From Phycisphaerales bacterium (GTDB lineage: Bacteria > Planctomycetota > Phycisphaerae > Phycisphaerales > UBA1924): DNA of 64,000 bases. Positions 11,900-20,225 of the stretch are shown here, piece by piece (position 1 is the first letter of the stretch; each line of letters begins with the position of its first letter). The stretch lies in the NCBI GenBank assembly GCA_040217175.1, contig JAVJNT010000001.1:744001-808000 (forward strand), read 5' to 3'. The notes under the pieces were generated by a model, which was not told the origin of the DNA, ran no database searches, and was given only the letters and a program-made list of their open reading frames with translations. The position numbers and the translations under genes were made by a program.

Positions 11900-13003
11900 A
11901 TGGGTCAGGAATCTCAACTCCCGACGGTCGACCTGCGGAGCGACACCGTCACGCGCCCCACCGACGCCATGCGCGAGGCCATGGCCCGGGCCCGCGTGGG
12001 TGACGACGTCCAGGAGGGCGACCCGACGGTCCGCGAGCTCGAGGCCCGGGTCGCCGAGTTGCTCGGCAAGGAGGCCGCGCTCTTCGTCCCCAGCGGCACG
12101 ATGGCCAACCTGCTGGCCATCAAGACCCAGACGAGCCCGGGAGACGAGATCGTCGTCCACGAGCAAGCCCACATCTACCACTGGGAAACGGGTGGCTACG
12201 CGGCGGTGGCCGGCTGCTCCATCCGCCTCGTCCCGGGCGAGCGCGGGCAATTTGCGCCAGAGACGCTGCGCCGGAACATTCGATTCGAGGACCAGCACTG
12301 CCCGCCCACCCGGTTCGTCGCGATCGAGAACACCCACAACAAGGGCGGCGGCCACGTCTGGGAGCTCGATGCGGTCGATGCCATCGCTGAAGAAGCCAAG
12401 TCCCTTGGCTTGCGCCTGCACGTCGACGGCGCGCGCCTGTGGAACGCCAGCGTCGCGACGGGTACGCCGCTGACGCGTCTGGTCGAGGGCGCCGATAGCG
12501 TCAGCGTCTGCTTCTCCAAGGGGCTGGGCGCGCCCGTCGGCTCGGCCCTGGCCGCGGACGCCAAGACGATCGCGACCGCCCGTCGCTGGCGAAAGCTGCT
12601 GGGCGGCGCGATGCGCCAGTCCGGGGTCATCGCCGCCGGCGCACTGCACGCCCTCGAGCACCACGTCGATCGGCTCGCGGACGATCATGCGAATGCAAGG
12701 GTCCTCGCCGATGCGGTGGCCGAGAGCCCCGGCATGGCGCTCGATCCCGTCGACGTGCGCACGAACATCGTCTTTGCGCGACTCGCGCCGGAGGAACCGC
12801 TGGAGACCCAGCAGGGCCTCGCCGACGAGTTTTGTGGCATGCTCGGGCGCGCGGGCGTGGGCGTCTTGAGCGAGGGCGACGGCCGCGTTCGGGCCGTGTT
12901 CCATCTGGGCGTATCGACGGATCAGGCGCGGGCAGCAGCGCACGCCTGGAAGCAGTGCGCTGCCCAACTCGCCGGAGTTAGCTCGCCCGGCACCACTGGG
13001 TGA
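11900..13003 (+). CDS. ltaE: Low-specificity L-threonine aldolase
   Basis: This PLP enzyme cleaves L-threonine or allo-threonine to glycine and acetaldehyde. It is 367 residues long from ATG 11900, which is preceded by GAGGAG at good spacing; a GTG five codons upstream lacks such a site. Family marks are the N-terminal VDLRSDTVTRPT, VGDDVQEGDPTV, the cofactor-pocket FVPSGTMANL, LHVDGARLWNA, and the Schiff-base lysine K207 in FSKGLGAPVGS. Its 3' end overlaps the convergent PilZ gene by 26 bp. The family call is strong, and the stereochemical preference cannot be read from sequence. Confidence 0.94.
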   Translation: MGQESQLPTVDLRSDTVTRPTDAMREAMARARVGDDVQEGDPTVRELEARVAELLGKEAALFVPSGTMANLLAIKTQTSPGDEIVVHEQAHIYHWETGGYAAVAGCSIRLVPGERGQFAPETLRRNIRFEDQHCPPTRFVAIENTHNKGGGHVWELDAVDAIAEEAKSLGLRLHVDGARLWNASVATGTPLTRLVEGADSVSVCFSKGLGAPVGSALAADAKTIATARRWRKLLGGAMRQSGVIAAGALHALEHHVDRLADDHANARVLADAVAESPGMALDPVDVRTNIVFARLAPEEPLETQQGLADEFCGMLGRAGVGVLSEGDGRVRAVFHLGVSTDQARAAAHAWKQCAAQLAGVSSPGTTG

Positions 13004-13355
13004 TTTCACCGCTTGCCGCGAGCATGGCGGCCTTGGAAAGCGCCTGCTTGCGGGCGGGCGTCAGGTTCTCGAACTTCACGCCAACGACCCAGCCGAAGAA
13101 CCAACGCCGTTCGACGCGGGTGATCACGCCCTCGAAGTCGAGCTTGCCCATGCCCCAGTCGAGCCGGAGCGACACCTTGTCGCCCACCCGTCCGGGCTGC
13201 GGCCCCTTGCCGGACAGCTTCAGGCCGCCGGCCGAGAGGTCGACGACCTTCCCCAGGTCGCACTGAACGCCCTCGGGCGAGATCCTGCCGGTGCGTCGTT
13301 GCTGGTCTTGCTTTGGTTGGCCTGGTTCAGGTCTCATGTAGGGCCACCGCATCAT
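12978..13355 (-). CDS. PilZ-domain protein (putative c-di-GMP receptor)
   Basis: This 125-residue protein is essentially one PilZ domain. It has a basic stretch with RRTGR near residue 20, then DLSAGGLKLSG matching the DxSxxG half of the c-di-GMP binding site, and a C-terminal 'GVKFENLTPARKQAL' beta-barrel strand. GGAGG lies eight bases upstream of ATG 13355; a second ATG is the next codon. PilZ proteins couple cyclic di-GMP to motility, adhesion or polysaccharide output. The neighbouring FapA/CheY/CheX-like genes on the same strand make a signalling context plausible. Its end overlaps the threonine aldolase gene tail to tail. Confidence 0.85.
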   Translation of the reverse strand: MMRWPYMRPEPGQPKQDQQRRTGRISPEGVQCDLGKVVDLSAGGLKLSGKGPQPGRVGDKVSLRLDWGMGKLDFEGVITRVERRWFFGWVVGVKFENLTPARKQALSKAAMLAASGEITQWCRAS

Positions 13356-13523
13356 GCCTCGATCCTCCGTGTCCGAACATCAGACCACGGGAGAGTCGAG
13401 CAGACAACTTGATTCGTTCGGCATCTACATCGGCGCGAACGTGGCGGCCGCCCAAGCGAATATCTCGTACTGGATTACCAGTTATCCCGAACCTGGAGGT
13501 CCGCAACTGCGGTGGCCCTGGCC

Positions 13524-15020
13524 TTAGGCAGCCTTCTCGGACGGTCGCAAGAGGGCGCTGTCCAGCCATCGCCGGAGGTCATCCAGGTCGATGGCCTCGC
13601 GATCGACGTGCATGACCGCCTTGCTTGCCAACGGCGTGGTCGACTTCGAGCCGGGGCTGCGGAACACCATGGCGTCTTCCGCGTCAAGCAGGACCTCGAC
13701 CGGCCCCGAGATGGCCTGGCGTACCGTGGCGGCCTGCGTCCCGATGGAGAGCGTGACGCCGGGCATGATGGACTTTTCTACGCGGAGTACGACGCCCGAC
13801 ATGCGCTCGTAGGCGAGTAGCACACGCTCCAGGGCCATTCGGATCGACGGCGCGCGCGACTGCAGCCGCGCGATTTCGGCTTCGACCTCGGGAGCCGCGC
13901 CGCTGCCAGCTTCGGCGACCTTCGCTCGCAGCTTCTCGAGCCGACCGCTGGTATCTCGCAGCGTCTCCTCGAGTAATCGGGTCTGGGCGTCCAACCCCGG
14001 ATCGCACCCGATCCGCACGAGCGTCTCAGTCTCCGCCTCGCCCCCAAGCGTGCGGACATGGGCTCCGAAGCGGAAGGAGAGCTCTCCGCTCACCACGACG
14101 CACTCGGGCGAACGCACGTGCCGCCCAACCGTGGTGATGCAGTTGGACAGCTCCTTGCGGACGCAGAGGTCGTGGCCGACGTCTACGTTGGTCGCGTCGA
14201 GATAGCCGGCACTCACGTTGCCCCCCACCGTCAGCGTTCCCTTGCCCCGGCCGGCCATGCCTCGGTGCAAGGTGGTCGAGCCCGCGACATCGAGGTATGC
14301 CGCCTCGACGAGCTCATGGACCTCAAGGTCGCCTCCGACAGTTACCTGGAACTTGTCGCGAACGCCCTCGCGCACCTGGACGTCGCCCGGGAAGTCGACG
14401 TTCCCGGTACCAAAATCCACCGACTCGTCGATGTCGAGCATGGCCTCGACCGCGATGCGGCCCTCAGCCACGTGCAGGCAACCGCTCTGGAGCGCGAACA
14501 GCACGCCTCCGGCACGCATTTCCACGCTCTCATCGCACCTGAGCGGGGCCTCCTGGCCGGCCGTCGCCTTGATGGGCGATCCATACACGTCGATGCCGTC
14601 GGCTGGATCCGTTGGCGCGTGCAGCACGCCCAGCTTCTGGTCCTGGTGTACGACCACGATCGACGTATGCGCGTAGTGATCAACCGACGTGTCGTCCGAG
14701 CTCGCTGCAGGCGGCGGCTCGGGTGGCTCGAGCTCGGGTGCGAGCTCGAAGCGTCCGTTGGCGCCGTGCGTCGGCGCCGTGCCCTCGGCCACGACCGCCT
14801 CGGCCATGGCGTCGGGCTCCCGCCGCAACTGCTCGACGAGCGCCTCGATCGCCGGCTTGAGGCGGCGATCCTCGTGGATGCCCTGGCTGGTAAGAATTGC
14901 CTCGATGGCCTCGACCGTGGCGTCGGCATTGTCCTCATTCGGTTCGACGCGCAGCGAGGCGCGTACGTTGTCTGAGGACACCGTCAGACTCGTTGCTTGC
15001 TCGAACGCTTCAGGAGCCAA
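13524..15020 (-). CDS. FapA family (DUF342) beta-helix polymer-forming protein
   Basis: This 498-residue protein has the DUF342/FapA layout. An N-terminal region with an acidic/proline-rich stretch leads into a long run of short parallel beta-helix turns with repeated glycines (GGDLEVHELVEAAYLDVAG, GTLTVGGNVSAGYLDATNV, VRSPECVVVSGELSF). A coiled-coil helical pair follows (residues about 360-420) and then a small C-terminal domain. DUF342 proteins occur beside chemotaxis and flagellar genes; their biochemical role is poorly known. No ATG is available, and TTG at 15020 is chosen because it lies 12 bases after the CheY stop with GAGGG upstream. It is the last gene of the CheX-CheY-FapA operon. 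Confidence 0.82.
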   Translation of the reverse strand: MAPEAFEQATSLTVSSDNVRASLRVEPNEDNADATVEAIEAILTSQGIHEDRRLKPAIEALVEQLRREPDAMAEAVVAEGTAPTHGANGRFELAPELEPPEPPPAASSDDTSVDHYAHTSIVVVHQDQKLGVLHAPTDPADGIDVYGSPIKATAGQEAPLRCDESVEMRAGGVLFALQSGCLHVAEGRIAVEAMLDIDESVDFGTGNVDFPGDVQVREGVRDKFQVTVGGDLEVHELVEAAYLDVAGSTTLHRGMAGRGKGTLTVGGNVSAGYLDATNVDVGHDLCVRKELSNCITTVGRHVRSPECVVVSGELSFRFGAHVRTLGGEAETETLVRIGCDPGLDAQTRLLEETLRDTSGRLEKLRAKVAEAGSGAAPEVEAEIARLQSRAPSIRMALERVLLAYERMSGVVLRVEKSIMPGVTLSIGTQAATVRQAISGPVEVLLDAEDAMVFRSPGSKSTTPLASKAVMHVDREAIDLDDLRRWLDSALLRPSEKAA

Positions 15021-15032
15021 TGATGGTCACCC

Positions 15033-15419
15033 TCACCGAGACGAGGCGGCGAGCACGGGGCCGGCGGCCATCGTCTCCTGCACGCGTTGGCTGAGAAGAT
15101 CGGGCGTGTACGGCTTGGCGAGGAAGTTGCTGGCACCGGCCTTGATCGCCTCGACCACGCGTTCCTGTCGATTGTCGGATCCGATCAATATCACGGGCGT
15201 CGATCCGTCGCAACGTCGGAATGATCGCAAGAAGCTCATCCCGTCCATGCCCGGCATCAGTTCGTCCACCAAGATGAGATCGGGACCGATCGACTCGGCC
15301 AGTGCAAGGCCTTCCTCTCCGCCGCACGCTTCGAAGACCTCTGCGTACTCGAGCTGTACCAAGATTGACCGGGCGATCTCTCGCATCGTGGTCGAATCGT
15401 CGATCAAAAGAATCTTCAT
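15033..15419 (-). CDS. Single-domain CheY-like response regulator
   Basis: This is a stand-alone receiver domain of about 128 residues. The acidic pair is in KILLIDDS, the phospho-acceptor Asp is in DLILVDELMPGMDG, and the switch Lys is in NFLAKPYT. There is no output domain, so it signals by binding a partner, as CheY does. ATG 15419 is preferred because GGAG lies ten bases upstream and the domain starts directly; ATGs at 15428 and 15443 are alternatives. It lies between a CheX-like gene and a FapA gene, which fits a small phosphorelay whose kinase lies elsewhere. Confidence 0.9.
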   Translation of the reverse strand: MKILLIDDSTTMREIARSILVQLEYAEVFEACGGEEGLALAESIGPDLILVDELMPGMDGMSFLRSFRRCDGSTPVILIGSDNRQERVVEAIKAGASNFLAKPYTPDLLSQRVQETMAAGPVLAASSR

Positions 15420-15462
15420 CGCGTTCATGCTCCGGCGTTTCATCGCGCGCTGCGGACTCGAT

Positions 15463-15873
15463 TCACGTCAGGACGACCGCGACGCGGGCGTCGCCGTACT
15501 CGGTGCAGACCTCTACGCAGGCCCTTCTCTGCTCGGTAGCCTCCAGGACACCATGATCGAATTGGCAGGTCGGCCCGGCAAGCGTGTGGGCCAAGATCAT
15601 GGAAGCGAGCTCGCCCATCGCGTCGGTGCAGGCGGCATGGTCTTCCGACGCATCACGACCCGAGAAGAGCGAAGCAAATCGTTCGACCGTCTCGGCCCGA
15701 GCAGCCAGGGTCAGCCGCCAGCCGTTGCACTGGTTCGATTCGATGATCAATTCGCCGTGCCCAGCGTCGGCGGCAACGCCGCAGCCGCCCTCGATCTCGG
15801 CGTGCAACTGCATCGTCGTCCACAGCACGTGTCGCGCGCTCTCGCACAGCGCAGCCACGAGATCAGAGTCCAT
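15463..15873 (-). CDS. CheX/CheC-like domain protein (possible chemotaxis phosphatase)
   Basis: This 136-residue protein resembles CheX/CheC. It has an N-terminal 'LVAALCESARHVLWTTM' helix and a second helix with 'CTDAMGELASMILAHTLAG'. In active CheC/CheX phosphatases this helix carries an ExxN pair that hydrolyses CheY-P; here the Glu is present (GELAS) but the Asn position reads Ser. It may therefore be weakly active or a binding adaptor. It is the first gene of a minus-strand trio with CheY 43 bases downstream and then FapA. The fold call is by eye and moderate. Confidence 0.68.
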   Translation of the reverse strand: MDSDLVAALCESARHVLWTTMQLHAEIEGGCGVAADAGHGELIIESNQCNGWRLTLAARAETVERFASLFSGRDASEDHAACTDAMGELASMILAHTLAGPTCQFDHGVLEATEQRRACVEVCTEYGDARVAVVLT

Positions 15874-16008
15874 CGGACGCCCCTTCTCTAGTAATCACGA
15901 ATCCAGGATGAGTTTCGACCCGACGGTGCCCGCACTTGAGAACGACCGGAAACCGAGGGGCTCGTCCAGCATTCTCGGACGTTTCCGGGGTGCAGGCGCG
16001 GAAAGAAA

Positions 16009-16032
16009 CCACCCCCGCGTGAACGGGGGTGG
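16009..16032 (-). terminator. Rho-independent terminator of the dockerin-protein gene
   Basis: A perfect 9-bp stem (CCACCCCCG with CGGGGGTGG) closes a six-base loop. On the minus strand it is followed directly by TTTCTTTCC. It lies 56 bases past the stop of the gene ending at 16088. Confidence 0.85.
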
Positions 16033-16087
16033 CCGGGTCAGCATGGAATGTGGGACGGAGCCGGGCGCGAGTCCCGGCTGGCCTGGC

Positions 16088-16792
16088 TTAGTCGCAGCCC
16101 GCGTCGAAGGCGTTCTGGAAGCACAGGAAGTCGAAGAGGGTCAGGTCGCCGTCGCCGTCGCAGTCGGCGGCCAGGTCGCCCGAGTCGAAGGCGTTCTGGA
16201 ACGCCAGGAAGTCGAAGATGGTCAGGCTGCCATCGCCATCAAAGTCGGCGTAGCAGGGACCCGAGCCGTACGTGAGTTCCATGGCGTCCATCTGAATGAA
16301 CGCGCCGCCGAACAAAGCGCCCTCGATCTCGATGGTCGTCACGCCGCCGGCGACTTCCCAGCCGTTCCAGCGCCACGCGCAATCGGGATCGATCTCGATG
16401 ACCGCGGTGTCGACCACGGCACCCGAGGCATCCAGGAAGCGGGCGGTGGCGTCCGGGCCGCTCGTGTCGGCGTTGGTGCCGAAGTAGCCGCCGAACATGC
16501 CGACCTCGTCGGTGAACTCGTACACCACGAAACCACCGGCCGAAGCGGCCAGGCGGGTGCCCTCGAACGGGCGGATGACGCAGCGGAAGCTCCAGCCGGT
16601 CGTGGTGTGCATAGAGCCGCCGGTGCTGATCATCTCGGCGGTGCCGTCGAACACCGGGTGGGACGGCGGGAACCCGCCGGGCAGGCCGTCGAAGCCTTCC
16701 TGGAGGTCACCGGTGAACGGACCCACGGGCGTGACCTGAGCCAGCGCCACGGCGGGAACGGCGAGCAGCGATGCAAGAGCGATCGTCTTCAT
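16088..16792 (-). CDS. Secreted protein with C-terminal dockerin-like EF-hand pair
   Basis: This 234-residue protein starts with a signal peptide (MKTIALASLLAVPAVALA, cleavage likely after ALA). A beta-rich domain of unknown function follows, residues about 20-175, rich in Gly, Phe and acidic residues. The last 55 residues hold two calcium-loop repeats, 'DFDGDGSLTIFDFLAFQNAFD' and a second ending FQNAFDAGCD. Such tails are common in Phycisphaerae secreted proteins and look like a sorting or anchoring module. The same tail occurs in the protein at 58201-59493. GAGGGG lies about eight bases before ATG 16792, and a strong terminator follows. The gene is a monocistron. Confidence 0.85.
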   Translation of the reverse strand: MKTIALASLLAVPAVALAQVTPVGPFTGDLQEGFDGLPGGFPPSHPVFDGTAEMISTGGSMHTTTGWSFRCVIRPFEGTRLAASAGGFVVYEFTDEVGMFGGYFGTNADTSGPDATARFLDASGAVVDTAVIEIDPDCAWRWNGWEVAGGVTTIEIEGALFGGAFIQMDAMELTYGSGPCYADFDGDGSLTIFDFLAFQNAFDSGDLAADCDGDGDLTLFDFLCFQNAFDAGCD

Positions 16793-17089
16793 GGTTGATA
16801 CCCCTCTATCCTCTGAACGGGGAGAAACCCCTAGTCACGATGGGGACGCAGCACAACACAGCAGTCCTCACGGCTGGGTATGCCCCACTTCACCTCGTCG
16901 TTTCGGAACTTGGTACACATGAGGGCCGATTAATATTTGGTGTGTGTTTGCATGTGACGCGATGTTGCCGAATTGCCAGGGCTGAGCAGAACCGCCGATG
17001 GACGATCTCGGTAGGATCGAGTAGCCGGCGAATTCTCGCCATAGCCAGCGCCGTCCCAAGATGAACGGAATCATGCCGCCGCCCCGACC
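16793..17089 (+). other. Divergent intergenic spacer, probable promoter region
   Basis: This 297-bp region lies between the divergent dockerin gene and the VWA operon. It is less G+C-rich than its surroundings, with an A+T-rich patch around 16931-16952 (GATTAATATTTGG). It holds no open frame that looks coding. It must contain promoters for both directions, but no convincing -35/-10 pair could be fixed. Confidence 0.5.
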
Positions 17090-20000
17090 TTGCACCAGCC
17101 CCGCGGAAGTCGCGGCCCCGAGTCGGTGGGGTGGCCCTTGCTAGCGGTTCTCGCCGTGCTCCGAGTCGGGCCGATCGAGTTTGCCCAGCCCCAGTGGTTC
17201 TGGCTGCTGGCGATCCTCGTGCCGCTGGCCGTGCTCATCGGGCGGAAGAGCCTGTCGGGCATGGCGACGAACGGCCGGCGCGTCGCGCTCGTCGTGCGGC
17301 TGTTCGTCCTGGCGATGCTGGTGGCTGCACTCGCCCGGCCCTCTTCACGCGACGCGGCCGAAGACGTCGCAGCCACCATCGTGGTCGACATGAGCCGGTC
17401 TGTGCCAACCAGCGTGCAGGAGCGGGCGCGAGCGTTCGTGCGTGATGCGGCCGAGCAGGGCAAGGAACCGACCGACCGCATCGGCACGGTCGCCGTCGCG
17501 GGCGAGGCGATCATCGAGCACCTGCCGCGCACGATGGCCCCCGAGATCGACCGGGCGTTCGCGGGCCGGACCGACCAGACCAACATCGCCGAGGCCATCC
17601 GCCTCGCGCTCGCGGTTCGTCCCACCGATGCGGCGTACCGGGTCGTCCTGATGACCGACGGCAACGAGACGACGGGCGACTTGCTGGCCGAGGCGCGGTC
17701 GGCCCGAGCCCAGGGCGTACCGGTCGACGTGCTGCCGTTGCGGTACAACTACCAGGACGAGGTCATCGTCGAGCAAGTACTGGCGCCTGCAACGGCCCGC
17801 ATGGGCGAAAACGCAAACCTTCGCGTCGCCCTGCGCTCGAACAGCGCGAGCAGTGGAACGCTCACCATCACCGCCAACGGCTCGCCCATCAACATCGCGG
17901 CCGACGGCCCCGGTCCGGGCGTGCGTATCGACCTCGATCCGGGTCTGAACACGTTCGTCGTTCCCATCCGCATCCCCGGCACCGAGGTGCTGCGATTCGA
18001 AGCGATCTTTGAGCCGGACGCTTCCGTCGCGGGCGACACCATCCTCGAGAACAACCGTGCGCTGGCGACCACCTTCGTGGCGGGCGAGGGGAAGGTGCTC
18101 GTTCTCGTCGAGGATCCGCCGACGGCCCAGCCCTTCCTCCAGGCGCTCACCGAGGCGGGCGTCATCGCGGATGCCCGGCCGTCGGCGGCGATGCCCGACA
18201 GCCTCGTGGGCCTCGGTGCGTACGACGCAATCGTGCTCATGAACCAGCCCGCGGCCAACTTCAGCCGCATGGCGATGGACCAGCTTCGTCAATACGTGCA
18301 TGATGCGGGCGGCGGGCTCGTGATGATGGGCGGGCCAAACTCCTTTGGCGCCGGCGGGTGGATCAACAGCCCGCTCGAGGACGCGCTGCCGATCCGCCTC
18401 GACCCGCCGCAAAAGCGGCAGCTCCCCAAGGGCGCCATCGCGATCGTGATCGATACGTCGGGGTCGATGGGTGGAGGCGTGGGCGGGCTCGGCCAGAGCC
18501 AACTCGACATCGCCAAGGAGGGCGCGCTCGCGGGCATCAACACGCTCTCGGCCCGCGACATGGCGTCCGTCATCCGTTTCGACAGCAGCGCGGGTCTGGT
18601 GATGCCGATGGCCGAGCTCTCCGACCGCGGCGCGTTCGCGGCGGCAATCCGGCGAATGCAGGTCGGCGGCGGGACGAACATGGCTCCGGGCCTGATCATG
18701 GCGCTCGAGCAGCTCGAAGCCGCGCCGGCGGCCGTCAAGCACATCATCGTGCTCAGCGATGGCCAGACCATGGGCGGCGAGCGTGAGTTCCGCTCGATCA
18801 TTCGCCGCGCGCTGCAGTCAAACGTGTCGATCTCAACCGTCACGATCGGCGACTTCAGCAACGACGCGCTCATGCAGGAGATCGCCGCTGCGACCCGCGG
18901 CAGGTACTACCCAGTGACGATCGCCAACAGCAAGGCCCAGCTCCCCGAAATCTTCATCCGCGAGGCGCAGACCATCAGCCGCCCGCTGGTATGGGAGGGC
19001 ACGCCGTTCGTGCCGGCGTTCACACCCGGACTGACCGAGGCCTCGCGCGGCATCCGAGGCGTGCCACCGATCAGCGGCTACGTCGTCGCCGGCGAGCGCG
19101 AGGGCATGTCTGTCGTCACGATGCGCGGCCAGGAGAACGACCCCGTGATGGCTCAATGGCAGCACGGGCTTGGGCGCGTGATCACCTACACCAGCGACGC
19201 GCTCAGCCGCTGGAACCCCATGTGGCTGGCCTGGGGCGACTACAAGCAGTTCTGGGAGCAGCACGTCCGCTGGACCATGCGCGCCAGTGGCGACGCCAAC
19301 GTCCGCGTCGTGACGACGCGTGAGGGCGACCGCACGCGCGTCGTGGTCGAGGCAACCGACGCGGGCGGCCAGCGCATGAACTTCGCGACCATTAACGGCC
19401 GCCTGGCCGCGCCCGACGGAACGGGCATCGACGTCTCGCTGCAGCAGACCGGGCCGGGCATCTACGAGGGCGTGTACCAGACCGAGCAGTCGGGCTCGTA
19501 CCTCTTGAGCCTCAACTACGACGCGCCCGGGAGCGACGGGCAGCGCCTGCGCGGCAGCGCCCGCGCCGCGATCGACCGGCCGTTCGCCGACGAATTCCGC
19601 GCGACGCGCACGAACGAGGCGTTGCTCCGCCAAGTTGCCGAGATTACGGGCGGGCAGGTACTCTCGGCAGACACCATCGACGAGACGACCAACCCGTGGC
19701 GCCGGCAGGGCCTCGAGATGCCCGTCGCGCTGCAGAGCATCTGGCTGCTGGTCGCGATGATCGGAATCGGGCTGTTCCTGCTGGACGTCGGCATCCGCCG
19801 CGTCCGCGTCGACGTGCGCGGCATCGGCCGGTTCGTGCAGAAAGCACTGAACTCGAAGCAGCAGACGCAATCGCAGCAGATCGATGCATTGAGGGCTGCG
19901 CGAGCTAAGGCCCAGGACCGACTGAAGCGGCCCGACGAGGGCCCAAGCCAGAAGGTCCGGGCCGCGATGCGGGCCAGCGAGCAACAGGCGACCGCCAAGG

Positions 20001-20188
20001 CCCGCTTCGAGGTGTCCGACGAGGACCTGAAGCGGCAGAAGGGCAGCGTGGTCGAGGGAACGGGCAACGGCGCGCCCCAGCAGGCCGCCAAGCCCAAGAA
20101 GGACGCCACGCCCGACGAGGAAGAGCAGGGCATGTCGCGCCTGCTCAAGGCCAAGCAGCGCACGCGCGACGAATTTGAGGATAGATAG
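17090..20188 (+). CDS. Large membrane protein with two VWA domains and a GATase-like domain
   Basis: First gene of the VWA/MoxR/ABC operon; about 1030 residues. Two N-terminal membrane helices ('WFWLLAILVPLAVLIG', 'VALVVRLFVLAMLVAALA') resemble the BatA N-terminus. VWA domain 1 (about 95-230) has a DMSRS MIDAS motif. A class I glutamine-amidotransferase-like Rossmann segment spans about 338-440. VWA domain 2 (about 450-620) has the canonical DTSGSMG. A C-terminal helix ('IWLLVAMIGIGLFLLDVGI') precedes a charged cytoplasmic tail. VWA domains bind partners through a metal ion and are typical clients of MoxR ATPases, encoded next. The start is uncertain: TTG 17090 is the longest, and GTG 17126 or 17156 are possible. 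Confidence 0.85.
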   Translation: MHQPRGSRGPESVGWPLLAVLAVLRVGPIEFAQPQWFWLLAILVPLAVLIGRKSLSGMATNGRRVALVVRLFVLAMLVAALARPSSRDAAEDVAATIVVDMSRSVPTSVQERARAFVRDAAEQGKEPTDRIGTVAVAGEAIIEHLPRTMAPEIDRAFAGRTDQTNIAEAIRLALAVRPTDAAYRVVLMTDGNETTGDLLAEARSARAQGVPVDVLPLRYNYQDEVIVEQVLAPATARMGENANLRVALRSNSASSGTLTITANGSPINIAADGPGPGVRIDLDPGLNTFVVPIRIPGTEVLRFEAIFEPDASVAGDTILENNRALATTFVAGEGKVLVLVEDPPTAQPFLQALTEAGVIADARPSAAMPDSLVGLGAYDAIVLMNQPAANFSRMAMDQLRQYVHDAGGGLVMMGGPNSFGAGGWINSPLEDALPIRLDPPQKRQLPKGAIAIVIDTSGSMGGGVGGLGQSQLDIAKEGALAGINTLSARDMASVIRFDSSAGLVMPMAELSDRGAFAAAIRRMQVGGGTNMAPGLIMALEQLEAAPAAVKHIIVLSDGQTMGGEREFRSIIRRALQSNVSISTVTIGDFSNDALMQEIAAATRGRYYPVTIANSKAQLPEIFIREAQTISRPLVWEGTPFVPAFTPGLTEASRGIRGVPPISGYVVAGEREGMSVVTMRGQENDPVMAQWQHGLGRVITYTSDALSRWNPMWLAWGDYKQFWEQHVRWTMRASGDANVRVVTTREGDRTRVVVEATDAGGQRMNFATINGRLAAPDGTGIDVSLQQTGPGIYEGVYQTEQSGSYLLSLNYDAPGSDGQRLRGSARAAIDRPFADEFRATRTNEALLRQVAEITGGQVLSADTIDETTNPWRRQGLEMPVALQSIWLLVAMIGIGLFLLDVGIRRVRVDVRGIGRFVQKALNSKQQTQSQQIDALRAARAKAQDRLKRPDEGPSQKVRAAMRASEQQATAKARFEVSDEDLKRQKGSVVEGTGNGAPQQAAKPKKDATPDEEEQGMSRLLKAKQRTRDEFEDR

Positions 20189-20225
20189 GGCTTATTCGGC
20201 ACCCATCAGGCAGGAGTGAATCACC

